The notes under the pieces: generated by a model | What the model saw: only the letters and a program-made list of their open reading frames with translations | Databases searched by the model: none | Told to the model about the DNA's origin: nothing | Assembly (NCBI GenBank): GCA_965223165.1 | Contig: CBDCVQ010000016.1 | Span: forward strand, 539,193 to 603,192 | Source: JABDMH01 sp965223165 | GTDB taxonomy: Bacteria; Bacteroidota; Bacteroidia; Chitinophagales; Saprospiraceae | DNA: 64,000 bases | Direction: 5' to 3' | Shown: in pieces, positions 34,182 through 43,189 of the stretch | Numbering within the stretch: position 1 is the stretch's first letter | Layout: the number at the start of each line of letters is the position of its first letter | Position numbers and translations under genes: made by a program

Positions 34182-35444
34182 TTACGACGCGGCTCGGTCG
34201 ATCGAGCGAGAGAAAGTATACGCATCGGCAAAGGAATTGTACACCGGCTTTGGAGCCACACGGATCACATCCGGTCTGCGCCAGTCTACCACTACATTGT
34301 CCTCCTTGAGTTGCTCAAAAGCCACCCGACCATTCCGTTCAAATTTCAAGCACAGCATAGCGCCTCGCCGCTCGGAGTCCCGAGGTGTGATAATGGAAAA
34401 GTCCCCCTGGACATCCTGTAACACCCGGTATAGGTATTGGGTGAGAAGCTTGGACTTCGAACGAATCTTGGACATTCCCAGGTCATGGTACGCGGTGAGA
34501 GATGACCGGAGGGGAGCCAGCGCCAGCACCGGCGGATTGCTCAACTGCCAAGCGGCTGCTCCTCGAGCAGGTGTAAACGTCTCAAGCATCTCAAACCGAT
34601 TGGCGATATCATTGCCCCACCAACCTTCTAGACGCTGTATGTCCCTCTGCCCATGATGTTTCTGGTGGACAAAGCATGCGCCCGGTGAGCCGGGACCACC
34701 ACAGAGGTACTTGTAGGTGCACCACACGGCAAAGTCCACCTGCCAGTTGTGCAAGCTCAGCTCCACATTTCCAACCGCATGCGCCAAATCCAGGCCCACC
34801 CGGGCCCCGGCCCGGTGACCCAATGAAATCACCCGGGACATATCAAGCATCTGACCATTATAATAGTTTATTCCGGCTACCAGCACCAGCGCTACCTCTC
34901 CTCCCCGATCCGCCAATATGGATTGCAGATCGTCCTCCTCTAGCAGTCCGGTATCTTGATTTACCTCCCAAAAGATCAGATGGTCATCATCCAGGCCCCG
35001 CAATCTCAGATGAGACCTAACGGCGTACATGTCGCTGGGAAAAATGGGCCTCTCGACCAATATCTTCGTTCGGGCACCATGGGGACGAAAAAAGGAGGAC
35101 AGCATCAGGTGCAGATTGACCGTCAGCGTATTCATGATCGTCACCTCATCCTCCTCAGCGCCGACCAGGTCCGCCATCTTTGACTCTATGGAGCGGAGGT
35201 ACTCGATCCAGGCCGGTGCTCCCTCAAAGTGGCCTCGCACAGCCAACGCAGACCATTGATCCAGCACCTGATCGACCTCCTGACGAGCCGGTACCGGCTG
35301 TAACCCCAGTGAATGGCCGCAGAGGTACGTCTGAGGGTGGCCCTCAACCCCGGTCGGTATGTGATAAGCCCCGGCCACCGGCAACTCCGGGTCTGCCGCA
35401 TCCAGGTCAATGCGGTGGATTTGCCCTGGTCTGATATTACTCAC
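34182..35444 (-). CDS. kynU: Kynureninase
   Basis: Hydrolyses kynurenine to anthranilate and alanine (or 3-hydroxykynurenine to 3-hydroxyanthranilate for NAD synthesis). 420 residues from a GTG at 35444. Visible: YLCGHSLGLQPVPAR, MNTLTVNLHLMLSSFFRP, GLDLAHAVGNVELSLHNWQVDFAVWCTYKYLCGGPGSPGACF with the PLP lysine in the TYKYL segment, RLEGWWGN and FTPARGAAAWQLSNPPVL. The GTG is chosen because the family starts here (SNIRPGQIHRIDLDAADP); in-frame codons continue to 35480. No other kynurenine-pathway gene is in the window. It is 45 bp downstream of a hydrolase gene on the same strand. Confidence 0.93.
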   Translation of the reverse strand: MSNIRPGQIHRIDLDAADPELPVAGAYHIPTGVEGHPQTYLCGHSLGLQPVPARQEVDQVLDQWSALAVRGHFEGAPAWIEYLRSIESKMADLVGAEEDEVTIMNTLTVNLHLMLSSFFRPHGARTKILVERPIFPSDMYAVRSHLRLRGLDDDHLIFWEVNQDTGLLEEDDLQSILADRGGEVALVLVAGINYYNGQMLDMSRVISLGHRAGARVGLDLAHAVGNVELSLHNWQVDFAVWCTYKYLCGGPGSPGACFVHQKHHGQRDIQRLEGWWGNDIANRFEMLETFTPARGAAAWQLSNPPVLALAPLRSSLTAYHDLGMSKIRSKSKLLTQYLYRVLQDVQGDFSIITPRDSERRGAMLCLKFERNGRVAFEQLKEDNVVVDWRRPDVIRVAPKPVYNSFADAYTFSRSIDRAAS

Positions 35445-35489
35445 GGTGCTCCATTGAACTCGCAAGATAAGAAGCAGCACTCAAGTCAG

Positions 35490-36140
35490 CTAGAGCTGCG
35501 CTGCCCACTGCTGAAGTATCTCCCGATCCACCCTGTGCGGTCCTGCGAAGGGAAGCACAGACACCTTGAGCCCCTGCTGAGCGATGAATGCGCGCTCCTC
35601 CTTGAGCCTTTTCGGTGTGATGTACTCATCCTGGTCGCCGTAGATGCTGTGCAGACTCCCTTGCGACCAGTAATCGGGGTGTCGACCATAATCGACGTCG
35701 CGAGGGAATATTCCCGCCCAAATCACGAGATGCGCGTAGGCAGGCAGAAACCTCTCCATATATCGGAGCACAGTGGCCGTACCCTGCGAAAAGCCGAATA
35801 GTATCCATTTTGCCCGAGCCGGAGCCCTTGCCTGGACTCGGCGGCGCACTTCCTCGAGAAAGCTGGTGTGATCCTCGATTTCGTCCAGTCGATCCTTTCT
35901 GGTCATCCATGATGACACCACGTCTCCACTCACACCCCCCCAGTAGAAGCGAGAGAGCCCTTCGGGGGCCACGATGTGATGGCGCCGAAGGTCCAAGCTT
36001 GTAAACTTCTGAATGAAACGGTCTGCGGCCTGACCATAGCCATGACAGGCCAGCCAAATGTATTCCGTCGACGGGCTCAGGTCGCCCACTGTGTAATAAT
36101 GCGCGCTTCGGTGGACCTTAAAGGAGTGCTGCTTTGACAT
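35490..36140 (-). CDS. Cytoplasmic alpha/beta hydrolase (carboxylesterase/phospholipase type)
   Basis: 216 residues without a signal peptide. The nucleophile elbow FGFSQGTATVLRY and the segment YGDQDEYI (acid) and FAGPHRVDREIL (histidine) match the carboxylesterase/phospholipase family (PF02230-like). The FYWGG-SWMTRKDR region is not typical, suggesting a specialised subgroup; substrate unknown. It may share a transcript with kynU, but kynurenine formamidases, the functional expectation at this position, usually belong to other hydrolase groups, so no pathway role is claimed. Confidence 0.8.
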   Translation of the reverse strand: MSKQHSFKVHRSAHYYTVGDLSPSTEYIWLACHGYGQAADRFIQKFTSLDLRRHHIVAPEGLSRFYWGGVSGDVVSSWMTRKDRLDEIEDHTSFLEEVRRRVQARAPARAKWILFGFSQGTATVLRYMERFLPAYAHLVIWAGIFPRDVDYGRHPDYWSQGSLHSIYGDQDEYITPKRLKEERAFIAQQGLKVSVLPFAGPHRVDREILQQWAAQL

Positions 36141-36170
36141 CGCGGACCAATGTCTTAAAAAAGCGGCGCG

Positions 36171-37043
36171 TCAGTTCTTTTTTCGGCCAAAAAGATCGTG
36201 GTTTTCCCCGTCTAGAACAGGGTGCTCGCGCGGAGGCGTCGCCAGGGTCTGATGAAACACCTTGTCGACATAGGTCCAATGGCCTTCATTTTTGTCCAGC
36301 CGATAGCCGGCATAGCTGCCGTCTGGCACCATGGCAATCTTCTTAGCATCATACGGGCTTGCCATCGGTATCAAGTGGTCGAAAATGACGAGATCCAACT
36401 GATCGTCGTAGTTGAGCTTGACGCTGACGTCCGCTGCATATTGGACCAGCAATCGGTGTTGCCCTTGCCCCTGCTCGTCCAAAAAGACAGGTGCCCCAAA
36501 GTGCACATTGCCGTCCACGAAGGTCAGGACCTCGGCGACTTTGCGGTTCTCATACAGTTGATAGCTGTTGAAGCCAAAAAGTAGATAGTGCCGGCGCCCT
36601 TCGCGCTCAAATGAATGCACCTTGTAGTACAGCGCACCCAACCAGTCTGCCGCCATGCCGACATGGGCCCGGGGATCATACACCTCGGCTGTCGCATCGC
36701 GTAAAATCACGGGATGCTGCTCATCGGAAGCTAGCTGGATGATGCCATAGTAGCGGTAGTGATTTTCATCGATGTAGTGCTGACCTGTAAAGATGCGAAA
36801 GCTGGAATCAGGTGGATAGACGACCGACATTCGCCGGACGGAATCAAAAGCAATGTGGAAGGAACCAGGAGCAGCTAATATGCCGGTGAGCACCTCCGGA
36901 ATCTCGTCGTAGCAAGCTTGGCGATGATCTGCGTCCTGACTCATCATAAGATCCTCCGTCAGAGTGGTTAGTCTTAGCATGTCGGATTGGGCCCATATGG
37001 CCGCACTGACAAGGCCCAACACAAAGGAGATCAAAATCTTCAT
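36171..37043 (-). CDS. Exported protein of unknown function
   Basis: 290 residues from the ATG at 37043, giving a signal peptide (ISFVLGLVSAAIWAQ). The body contains RIFTGQHYIDENHYRYYGIIQ, YDPRAHVGMAADWLGALYYKVHSF, YLLFGFNSYQLYENRKVAEVLTF and LIPMASPYDAKKIAMVPDGSYAG, a pattern I associate with conserved Bacteroidota secreted proteins of no known role. No catalytic motif is recognisable. It lies downstream of the vWA gene on the same strand (71 bp). Confidence 0.72.
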   Translation of the reverse strand: MKILISFVLGLVSAAIWAQSDMLRLTTLTEDLMMSQDADHRQACYDEIPEVLTGILAAPGSFHIAFDSVRRMSVVYPPDSSFRIFTGQHYIDENHYRYYGIIQLASDEQHPVILRDATAEVYDPRAHVGMAADWLGALYYKVHSFEREGRRHYLLFGFNSYQLYENRKVAEVLTFVDGNVHFGAPVFLDEQGQGQHRLLVQYAADVSVKLNYDDQLDLVIFDHLIPMASPYDAKKIAMVPDGSYAGYRLDKNEGHWTYVDKVFHQTLATPPREHPVLDGENHDLFGRKKN

Positions 37044-37114
37044 AGAGAAAAACAAGCTTCCCCTTGAGTAACGCAAAAGACAAGCCAAATCATGCCCCAT
37101 GGGAACACATGATA

Positions 37115-38209
37115 TCAGCCCCGGCGCCGCTTTCCATCCTTGTAATCCATAAATATGAATTCGCCTAGACCGTCCAGATTGCTATAAAAGGCCTTGCCGT
37201 TGTTGGCCTTGGTAAACTGGTCTACGAAATGAACAAGGTATGGATCTTGGGCAATCATAAAGGTCGTAATCGGTATGTCCATCTTCCGAAACTTGCCAGC
37301 CAGATTGAGCGTACGATTGATGATCTGACGATCAAGTCCGAACGCATTCTTATAGTACCGCTTGCCTTTTTTCATGCAGGTCGGTTTTCCATCCGTGATC
37401 ATAAAGACCTGCTTGTTGGGATTGCGACGCTTGCGCAAGATCTTCATGGCCAATTCCAATCCTGCGATCGTATTGGTATGGTAGGGACCCACTTTAAGGT
37501 AGGGCAGGTCCTTGATTTCCACGGGCCACGCATCGTCACCAAAGACCAAGATGTCCAAGGTGTCCTTTGGAAACCTGGTCGTGATATACTCTGACAGCGC
37601 CATGGCCACCTTCTTAGCCGGGGTGATGCGGTCTTCTCCGTACAAGATCATGGAGTGAGAGATGTCAATCATGAGCACGGTACTGACCTGGCTTTGGTAG
37701 TAGGTCTCGCGCACTTCCAGGTCATCAGCCGAGATATTGAAGTCGTCAATGCCATGATTGATCTGGGCATTTCTGAGGGACTCCGACAAGGCGATATTTT
37801 CAAGCTTGTCGCCAAATTGATAGGGCCGCAGGTCGGAAGTGTAGTCGTCTCCCCTGCCGGTGGACTTGGTGCTGTGATTTCCTTTTTTTGACTTTTGCAC
37901 CGCTCCAAAGATGTCTTGTAGGGCTCGCCTGCGCAGCGCAATCTCCATCTTCTTAGCTGGGCGGAAAGGCCCTTCCTGCTGCTCCTGCTGGATATAGCCC
38001 TTGTCAATCAGCTCCTGGATAAAGTCGGCCATGCCATAATCAGGAGTGGTGAGCTCATACTCTTTGTCGAGCTCATTAAGCCAGGCCAGAGCCTCTGACA
38101 CATCTCCACTGGTGTACACCAGCAGGTCCTGAAAAATCGACAGTAGTTTTTCAAAGGTAGTCTGACCGGCCCCGTCCGGCACATAGTTCTTGAATCTCCA
38201 TCCTAGCAT
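37115..38209 (-). CDS. von Willebrand factor A domain protein (ChlD/CoxE-like)
   Basis: 364 residues. The N-terminal half is helical and charged; the C-terminal half (about 175-360) is a vWA domain with MIDAS residues in LMIDISHSM (D-x-S-x-S) and the ITDGKPT loop. Proteins of this layout usually work with a MoxR or ChlI-type AAA+ ATPase as insertase or remodelling partner, but no such ATPase is nearby in this window. It is 25 bp downstream of the peroxiredoxin-like gene. No signal peptide or membrane segment, so probably cytoplasmic. Confidence 0.83.
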   Translation of the reverse strand: MLGWRFKNYVPDGAGQTTFEKLLSIFQDLLVYTSGDVSEALAWLNELDKEYELTTPDYGMADFIQELIDKGYIQQEQQEGPFRPAKKMEIALRRRALQDIFGAVQKSKKGNHSTKSTGRGDDYTSDLRPYQFGDKLENIALSESLRNAQINHGIDDFNISADDLEVRETYYQSQVSTVLMIDISHSMILYGEDRITPAKKVAMALSEYITTRFPKDTLDILVFGDDAWPVEIKDLPYLKVGPYHTNTIAGLELAMKILRKRRNPNKQVFMITDGKPTCMKKGKRYYKNAFGLDRQIINRTLNLAGKFRKMDIPITTFMIAQDPYLVHFVDQFTKANNGKAFYSNLDGLGEFIFMDYKDGKRRRG

Positions 38210-38234
38210 AGGCCCTCTTTAATAGGAATTTGGT

Positions 38235-38768
38235 CTAATCCGTGCTGCAGCTCAATAGCTCCAAGTAGTCAGGGCGGTCTGATGCGGTACGATGTATAAA
38301 TTCATTGCGGATCTGATCTCGATGAATCACGAAGATACCCGGCATCTGAAAGGCATCACCAAAGGCACGTCCTCCAAACTGGTGGACCGACATTCCTGCC
38401 GAAAACCCTCTGATCATGGTCTTCAATCCAAACAACTGGGATAATCTGCCCCGCGCCAGGCCAAAACGATGGTATAAGGTACAATCGGGATCGCTGATAT
38501 GCTGACAGTCTGATAGGCCATGCTCCTCGAAAAATTTCTCCGCCATCTCATCGGGCTCCATATGGACCAGCACGATATTGTTTCCCGCATCCTCGACCCC
38601 CTGGCGGATCTTGGCAATGTCCCGCATCGCCTCCTGGCAAAATACACAACCGATGTGCCTGAGAAAAACAACCATGGTGGGGCCCCGTGCAGACAGGTCC
38701 GACAGATTCTCGCCTGTGTTGGTCGTAATCAAGCGAAGTTCAGAGGCCCCGATACTGATATGCTGCAT
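38235..38768 (-). CDS. Peroxiredoxin-like thioredoxin-fold protein (SelL/PRXL2 type)
   Basis: 177 residues. The fold starts SDLSARGPTMVVFLRHIGCVFCQEAMRDI, with a CVFC redox pair at the expected place, and continues HISDPDCTLYHRFGLARG and GDAFQMPGIFVIHRD, as in the peroxiredoxin-like/SelL family of AhpC-TSA proteins. Probably a cytoplasmic peroxide or disulfide reductase. The ATG at 38768 is only 8 bp from the end of a MITE-like repeat, so its promoter must lie within or beyond that element. Confidence 0.82.
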   Translation of the reverse strand: MQHISIGASELRLITTNTGENLSDLSARGPTMVVFLRHIGCVFCQEAMRDIAKIRQGVEDAGNNIVLVHMEPDEMAEKFFEEHGLSDCQHISDPDCTLYHRFGLARGRLSQLFGLKTMIRGFSAGMSVHQFGGRAFGDAFQMPGIFVIHRDQIRNEFIHRTASDRPDYLELLSCSTD

Positions 38769-38776
38769 ATCTTGTC

Positions 38777-38943
38777 CTAGTAGAGTTACGCATTAGATAT
38801 GTTGAATAATTCTAATAGGACTTTGTTCGCAGACGAGGCGCCAACACACAGTCATAGCGATGGCTACGGCGAGGCTTTGCAACGAAGTATGCGGACCAAA
38901 GACATTAGAATTAACGACAAGATTTAATGCCAAGCTCTACTAG
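38777..38943. repeat. MITE-like inverted-repeat element, family A copy 2 (167 bp)
   Basis: Terminal inverted repeats of about 22 bp match at 18 positions (tips CTAGTAGAG on both strands). Homologous to 7006-7238 in reverse orientation. The interior is shorter than in copy 1. It fills most of the gap between the peroxiredoxin-like and mdh genes; the remaining 38944-39051 shows nothing recognisable. Confidence 0.8.
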
Positions 38944-39051
38944 TTAACTTTTAGGTACGACGATTTGTTTACAGCGGAGGGAGACAAGTTCTACCCCAAA
39001 GGCAAATAGCGCCGGGTCTATCGCAACGCAACCTGGCATTGGGATAAGAGT

Positions 39052-39987
39052 CTACAGCAGATTCATCGAGTCAAATACACCCATCACTTGCCGCACATGT
39101 CCCTCGGAGGTGTGCATCAGGGCCTTCTCGTCATCGTTGAGGGCCAGCTCGATGATTTCTTCGATCCCGTTTCGACCCAGTTTGACCGGCACGCCCAAGA
39201 AGATATCGCTCAACCCATACTCTCCGCTTAGCTTGGCGCAGCAGGGGAAGATCCTTTTCTCATCACGCAAAATGGCCTCTACCATCTGGGCAGCGGCGGC
39301 ACCCGGGGCATACCAGGCTGAGGTGCCCATGAGTTTGACCAGTTCTCCCCCACCCTTCTTCGTCCGCTCCACTATGGCGTCCAGGGTGTCCTCGTCAATC
39401 ATCTCCGTCACAGGAATCCCCGAGACGGTGGTATATCGAGGTAGGGGAACCATGGTATCGCCATGACCGCCCATCAGTACTGCCTGAATATCCTTGGGCG
39501 ACACGTCCAGGGCCGTGGCTAAGAATGCCCGGTACCTAGCCGTATCAAGAATGCCTGCCATACCAAAGACACGCTTATCCGACAATCCGGAGGCCTTATG
39601 ACAGGCATAGGTCATCACATCTAGCGGATTGGATACAATGATGATGATCGGATCTGCACTTTGCTCCAGGATGGAGTTTGTCACCGAAGTGACAATCTTG
39701 GCATTCGTGGAGATCAAGTCATCGCGGCTCATCCCCGGCTTGCGTGGTATGCCGGCCGTAATTACGACTACGTCCGAATTGGCTGTCTCCTGGTAGTCCT
39801 CCGTACCCACCAACTTTGTGCTGTAATAGTCGATCGGCGCTTGTTGCCAAGTGTCCAGGGCCTTACCACGGGCCAGGTCACCTTGAATATCTAATAGGAC
39901 AACTTCATTTAGGAAGTCTTTGTGCGCCAGCACGTTTGCCACGGTGGCACCCACATTGCCGGCTCCAACCACAGTCACTTTACTCAT
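39052..39987 (-). CDS. mdh: Malate dehydrogenase
   Basis: Oxidises malate to oxaloacetate with NAD+ in the citrate cycle. 311 residues of the LDH-like MDH group: nucleotide fold VTVVGAGNVGATVAN, NAD-specific D in VVLLDIQGDLARGKALD, substrate arginines in ITAGIPRKPGMSRDDL, NPLDVMTYA, and the catalytic histidine in MGGHGDTMVPLPRYT. Monocistronic; a TACATTTG box (40028-40035) is 40 nt upstream. sucC, another citrate-cycle gene, lies 2 kb away on the other strand. Confidence 0.95.
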   Translation of the reverse strand: MSKVTVVGAGNVGATVANVLAHKDFLNEVVLLDIQGDLARGKALDTWQQAPIDYYSTKLVGTEDYQETANSDVVVITAGIPRKPGMSRDDLISTNAKIVTSVTNSILEQSADPIIIIVSNPLDVMTYACHKASGLSDKRVFGMAGILDTARYRAFLATALDVSPKDIQAVLMGGHGDTMVPLPRYTTVSGIPVTEMIDEDTLDAIVERTKKGGGELVKLMGTSAWYAPGAAAAQMVEAILRDEKRIFPCCAKLSGEYGLSDIFLGVPVKLGRNGIEEIIELALNDDEKALMHTSEGHVRQVMGVFDSMNLL

Positions 39988-40027
39988 GAATATGAACTTT
40001 TTGCTAAAGGTGTTGAAATGAGGAGAC

Positions 40028-40035
40028 CAAATGTA
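40028..40035 (-). promoter_or_regulatory. -7 box (TACATTTG) of mdh
   Basis: CAAATGTA on the plus strand reads TACATTTG leftwards, 40 nt before the mdh ATG. The rest of the 340-bp gap (40036-40301) shows no gene, repeat or hairpin that I can support. Confidence 0.45.
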
Positions 40036-40301
40036 GAAATTATTGACTAAAATCTTTCCCCCAAAGTGATCAGCGTTGCATGTGGCACAGGACTTGTGCT
40101 AGTTGAACTAAGACTTTCATATTTGAGAAGATTGTAATATGTTTATGGATGCTTTGCGACATAACAAATGGGGCGACTTTGGTGTTAGAGAGGAGATGTC
40201 GCGGTAAGCAATTCGACACTGCACCTCAACAACTTGCTTCGTTTGTGTTGGAAATAAGACATACAGTGATCTTAGCGGTCGTTTCTAAGGGATAAATTTT
40301 T

Positions 40302-40309
40302 TAGCTTTG
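40302..40309 (+). promoter_or_regulatory. -7 box (TAGCTTTG) of the M43 protease gene
   Basis: Exact TAnnTTTG match, identical to the box upstream of the bTHX gene. It ends 18 nt before the TTG at 40328, and overlaps an in-frame TTG at 40307, which therefore cannot be the start. Confidence 0.5.
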
Positions 40310-40327
40310 AACGCAGACTTATCGTTT

Positions 40328-41824
40328 TTGGGCAGGACAATCGTCATACTATTATTCGCAGCTTCGACGGCGTTGGTCTATGGGCAACAGGACACCGAGC
40401 AGCTTACGGTCTGTGCTACCCCGGGAGATTATCCGGAGTGGCTAGCCGAGTACCTCGATAGTCCCCATAAGTTTACGGCTCGGAGCGCTGACGAAATCGT
40501 CTATTTACCCATTACCATGCATTCAGTGGGTGATTCCAGGGGAGAAGGTCACTACTCCACAATCAAGATATTCGAGTCGATCTGCCGACTCAACAAGGAC
40601 TTTGAGCCCCACAACATCCAGTTTATACTCAATGAGCCGATCCGAAAGATCAACCGCGATCTCTTTTACGAGCACGATAACTTTTCTGATGGCTTTAAGA
40701 TGATGCAGTCCAATAAACGGGCACTGACCATCAATTGCTTCATCACCAAGACCGCTCCCAATAATGCCTGCGGCTATTATCACCCGAGCGGCGATGCCAT
40801 CGTGGTGATTCAGCGCTGTATGGGTGGCAGCGCGCACACGTTGACCCATGAGGTGGGACACTGGTTGTCATTGCCCCACACCTTTGCCGGATGGGAAGGT
40901 GTGGATTATGATCCCGACGGTGATACGCCGGATTATCTCAACATCAATGGTCGTGACACGCTATTTGTAGAGACGGTATCTGGAGCCAACTGTGACCGCG
41001 CTGGAGATCGATTCTGCGATACACCACCGGACTATCTCAGCGTGGGCTGGAGTTGCAACGGACAGTTTGAGAGCGTACAGATACAGATTGATCCCACAGG
41101 CACTGACTTTCGCTCCGATGGAACCAACTTCATGTCCTACTCCGTGGATGCGTGTCAGTCGTCCTTTAGCCCGATGCAAGCAGAAGCCATGCGCGCCTAT
41201 ATTGATTTTGCCCGCAACTTTTACATTATTGACGATCCCATTATACATGATGTGGTCACAGATCCAGTGGTGGGGGTCAAGCCGGTCAGGGACGCAAAAG
41301 TGGGTCATCAAAGCATAGAACTCGAGTGGGAGCATCATCCCAATGCCACCCACTACCTGATCAATATCAGTCGCTTTAGTTTTTACGCTACCGTCGACTA
41401 TGAATTTATTGTCGAGGGTAACCGTATCAACATTGGTGACCTGCCCGTCGACAAGAAGTACTACTGGAGAGTAAAGCCCTACAATCCTTACGACCTCTGT
41501 AGTGAATTCACAGACATGGGCGGATTTGCCACCTACGACATCACCGATATTGACGAAATCTCGTCTGGCAACTTCATTGAGATCTATCCTACCATTTTAA
41601 GTACTGCTGATCCCGTATTGCAGATAGAATTTGATTATCAGGAGAATCTAGACACCAAGATCGATGTCTATAGCGTATCGGGCCAGATGCTCCGCAGCGT
41701 GGAGTACATCAATCCGCGCAGGTCTTTTGAAGCCCTCGATCTGGGACCCGCACCACCCGGCATCTACCTAGCCCGAATCGCTACCAAAAAAGGTGCCCTT
41801 ATCAAAAAGCTGACCGTCCAGTAG
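40328..41824 (+). CDS. M43-type (pappalysin-like) zinc metalloprotease with T9SS sorting domain
   Basis: 498 residues from a TTG at 40328, chosen because the promoter box ends 18 nt earlier and a signal peptide (VILLFAASTALVYGQ) follows at once. The protease domain has the zinc site HEVGHWLSLPH (residues 174-184) and the Met-turn NFMSYS; M43 enzymes normally have Gly where this one has Ser in HExxHxxGxxH. A fibronectin-like domain (about 320-410) follows, then a T9SS type A sorting domain (IEIYPTILST ... IDVYSVSGQMLRSV ... GPAPPGIYLARI). Expected on the cell surface or secreted; substrate unknown. Conserved cysteines flank the active site. Confidence 0.86.
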   Translation: MGRTIVILLFAASTALVYGQQDTEQLTVCATPGDYPEWLAEYLDSPHKFTARSADEIVYLPITMHSVGDSRGEGHYSTIKIFESICRLNKDFEPHNIQFILNEPIRKINRDLFYEHDNFSDGFKMMQSNKRALTINCFITKTAPNNACGYYHPSGDAIVVIQRCMGGSAHTLTHEVGHWLSLPHTFAGWEGVDYDPDGDTPDYLNINGRDTLFVETVSGANCDRAGDRFCDTPPDYLSVGWSCNGQFESVQIQIDPTGTDFRSDGTNFMSYSVDACQSSFSPMQAEAMRAYIDFARNFYIIDDPIIHDVVTDPVVGVKPVRDAKVGHQSIELEWEHHPNATHYLINISRFSFYATVDYEFIVEGNRINIGDLPVDKKYYWRVKPYNPYDLCSEFTDMGGFATYDITDIDEISSGNFIEIYPTILSTADPVLQIEFDYQENLDTKIDVYSVSGQMLRSVEYINPRRSFEALDLGPAPPGIYLARIATKKGALIKKLTVQ

Positions 41825-41966
41825 CCAGGCATGGCTCCCGTGATCCACGTTGTGCGGATGGTCACCACCACCGAGTCTAGTCGCCATTGATTTGTCCGAA
41901 AATTGCTGATGAACCTAGTCCGGCTCATCGAGCCAAAATGTATACTTTTACGAAAAATTTACATAT

Positions 41967-43172
41967 ATGAATTTGCATGAATATCAGGGAAAGCAACTGC
42001 TAAAGCGACACGGTGTAGCCATTCAGGAGGGTACGGTGGTGGAGAGCGTCCAGGAGGCCGAGCAAGCCTTCGCCTCGATGCAGGATGGAACGGCACCAAA
42101 GTTTGCCGTGGTCAAGGCGCAGATTCATGCAGGTGGCCGCGGCAAGGGCGGGGGCGTCAAGCTGGCCAAGAACCTGGACGAACTGAAGGAGCATGCCGAC
42201 AATATCCTTGGTATGATGCTCAAGACACCCCAGACACCGGGTGGCATGGAAGGACCGGGCAAACTGGTCAGAAAGGTACTCGTCGCCGAGGATGTATATG
42301 CCCCTGACTTCGACGCATGCAAAGAGTATTACATCTCGATCTTGTTGGATCGGGAGAAGAAGTGCAACGTGATCATCTACTCCACAGAAGGGGGTATGGA
42401 TATTGAAACGGTGGCAGAGGAGACACCCCACCTGGTGCACAAAGAGTACGTGGACCCTACCCTGGGATTGCAACCCTTCCAATCACGAAAGATCGCTTTC
42501 AACTTGGGACTTAGCGGGACGGCCTTTAAAGGCATGACCAAATTTATTCGGTCTCTGTACACAGCCTTTGTCCACTCAGATGCTTCCCTATTTGAGATCA
42601 ATCCTTGTCTGCAGACCGGAGACGACCGCATCCTTGCAGTGGATTGCAAGGTCACCCTGGACGACAACGCGCTTTTCCGCCACAAGGACCTGGCGGAGAT
42701 GCGCGACATACACGAAGAAGATCCCACGGAGGTGGAGGCCAAAAACCTAGGCCTTAGCTACGTCAACCTCGACGGCAACGTCGGTTGTATGGTCAACGGA
42801 GCCGGTCTTGCGATGGCCACTATGGACATTATCAAGCTCTCGGGCGGCGAGCCGGCCAACTTCCTGGATGTGGGAGGCACCGCCGATGCAGCGCGCGTCG
42901 AACAGGCCTTTCGTATCATCTTGCGTGATCCCAGCGTCCAGGCCATCCTCATCAATATCTTCGGCGGAATCGTACGCTGCGATCGCGTGGCAAATGGAGT
43001 GGTGCAAGCCTATCGAAACATTGGCAACATCGAGGTGCCAATCATCGTACGGCTGCAGGGCACCAACGCGGATCTCGCAAAGAAGATCATTGACGAATCT
43101 GGCCTACAGGTACAGTCCGCGATTCTACTCCGCGAAGCGGCTGAGAAGGTGCGCCAGGTCCTCGCAGACTAA
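41967..43172 (+). CDS. sucC: Succinate--CoA ligase (ADP-forming), beta subunit
   Basis: Couples succinyl-CoA cleavage to nucleotide phosphorylation in the citrate cycle. 401 residues: N-terminal ATP-grasp (MNLHEYQGKQLLKRHGV, VKAQIHAGGRGKGGGVKLA), LFEINPCL, and C-terminal VGCMVNGAGLAMATMD, NFLDVGGTADAARVEQAF and ILINIFGGIVRCDRVANGVV. sucD does not follow (the next gene is xseA), as often in this phylum. A TACTTTTA box (41943-41950) lies 16 nt before the start. Confidence 0.95.
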   Translation: MNLHEYQGKQLLKRHGVAIQEGTVVESVQEAEQAFASMQDGTAPKFAVVKAQIHAGGRGKGGGVKLAKNLDELKEHADNILGMMLKTPQTPGGMEGPGKLVRKVLVAEDVYAPDFDACKEYYISILLDREKKCNVIIYSTEGGMDIETVAEETPHLVHKEYVDPTLGLQPFQSRKIAFNLGLSGTAFKGMTKFIRSLYTAFVHSDASLFEINPCLQTGDDRILAVDCKVTLDDNALFRHKDLAEMRDIHEEDPTEVEAKNLGLSYVNLDGNVGCMVNGAGLAMATMDIIKLSGGEPANFLDVGGTADAARVEQAFRIILRDPSVQAILINIFGGIVRCDRVANGVVQAYRNIGNIEVPIIVRLQGTNADLAKKIIDESGLQVQSAILLREAAEKVRQVLAD

Positions 43173-43189
43173 CGCATAACCTAATCCAT

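Noticed and set aside
41967..43172. Truncated sucCD operon
   Set aside because: sucC is complete; unlinked sucC and sucD are common in this phylum.
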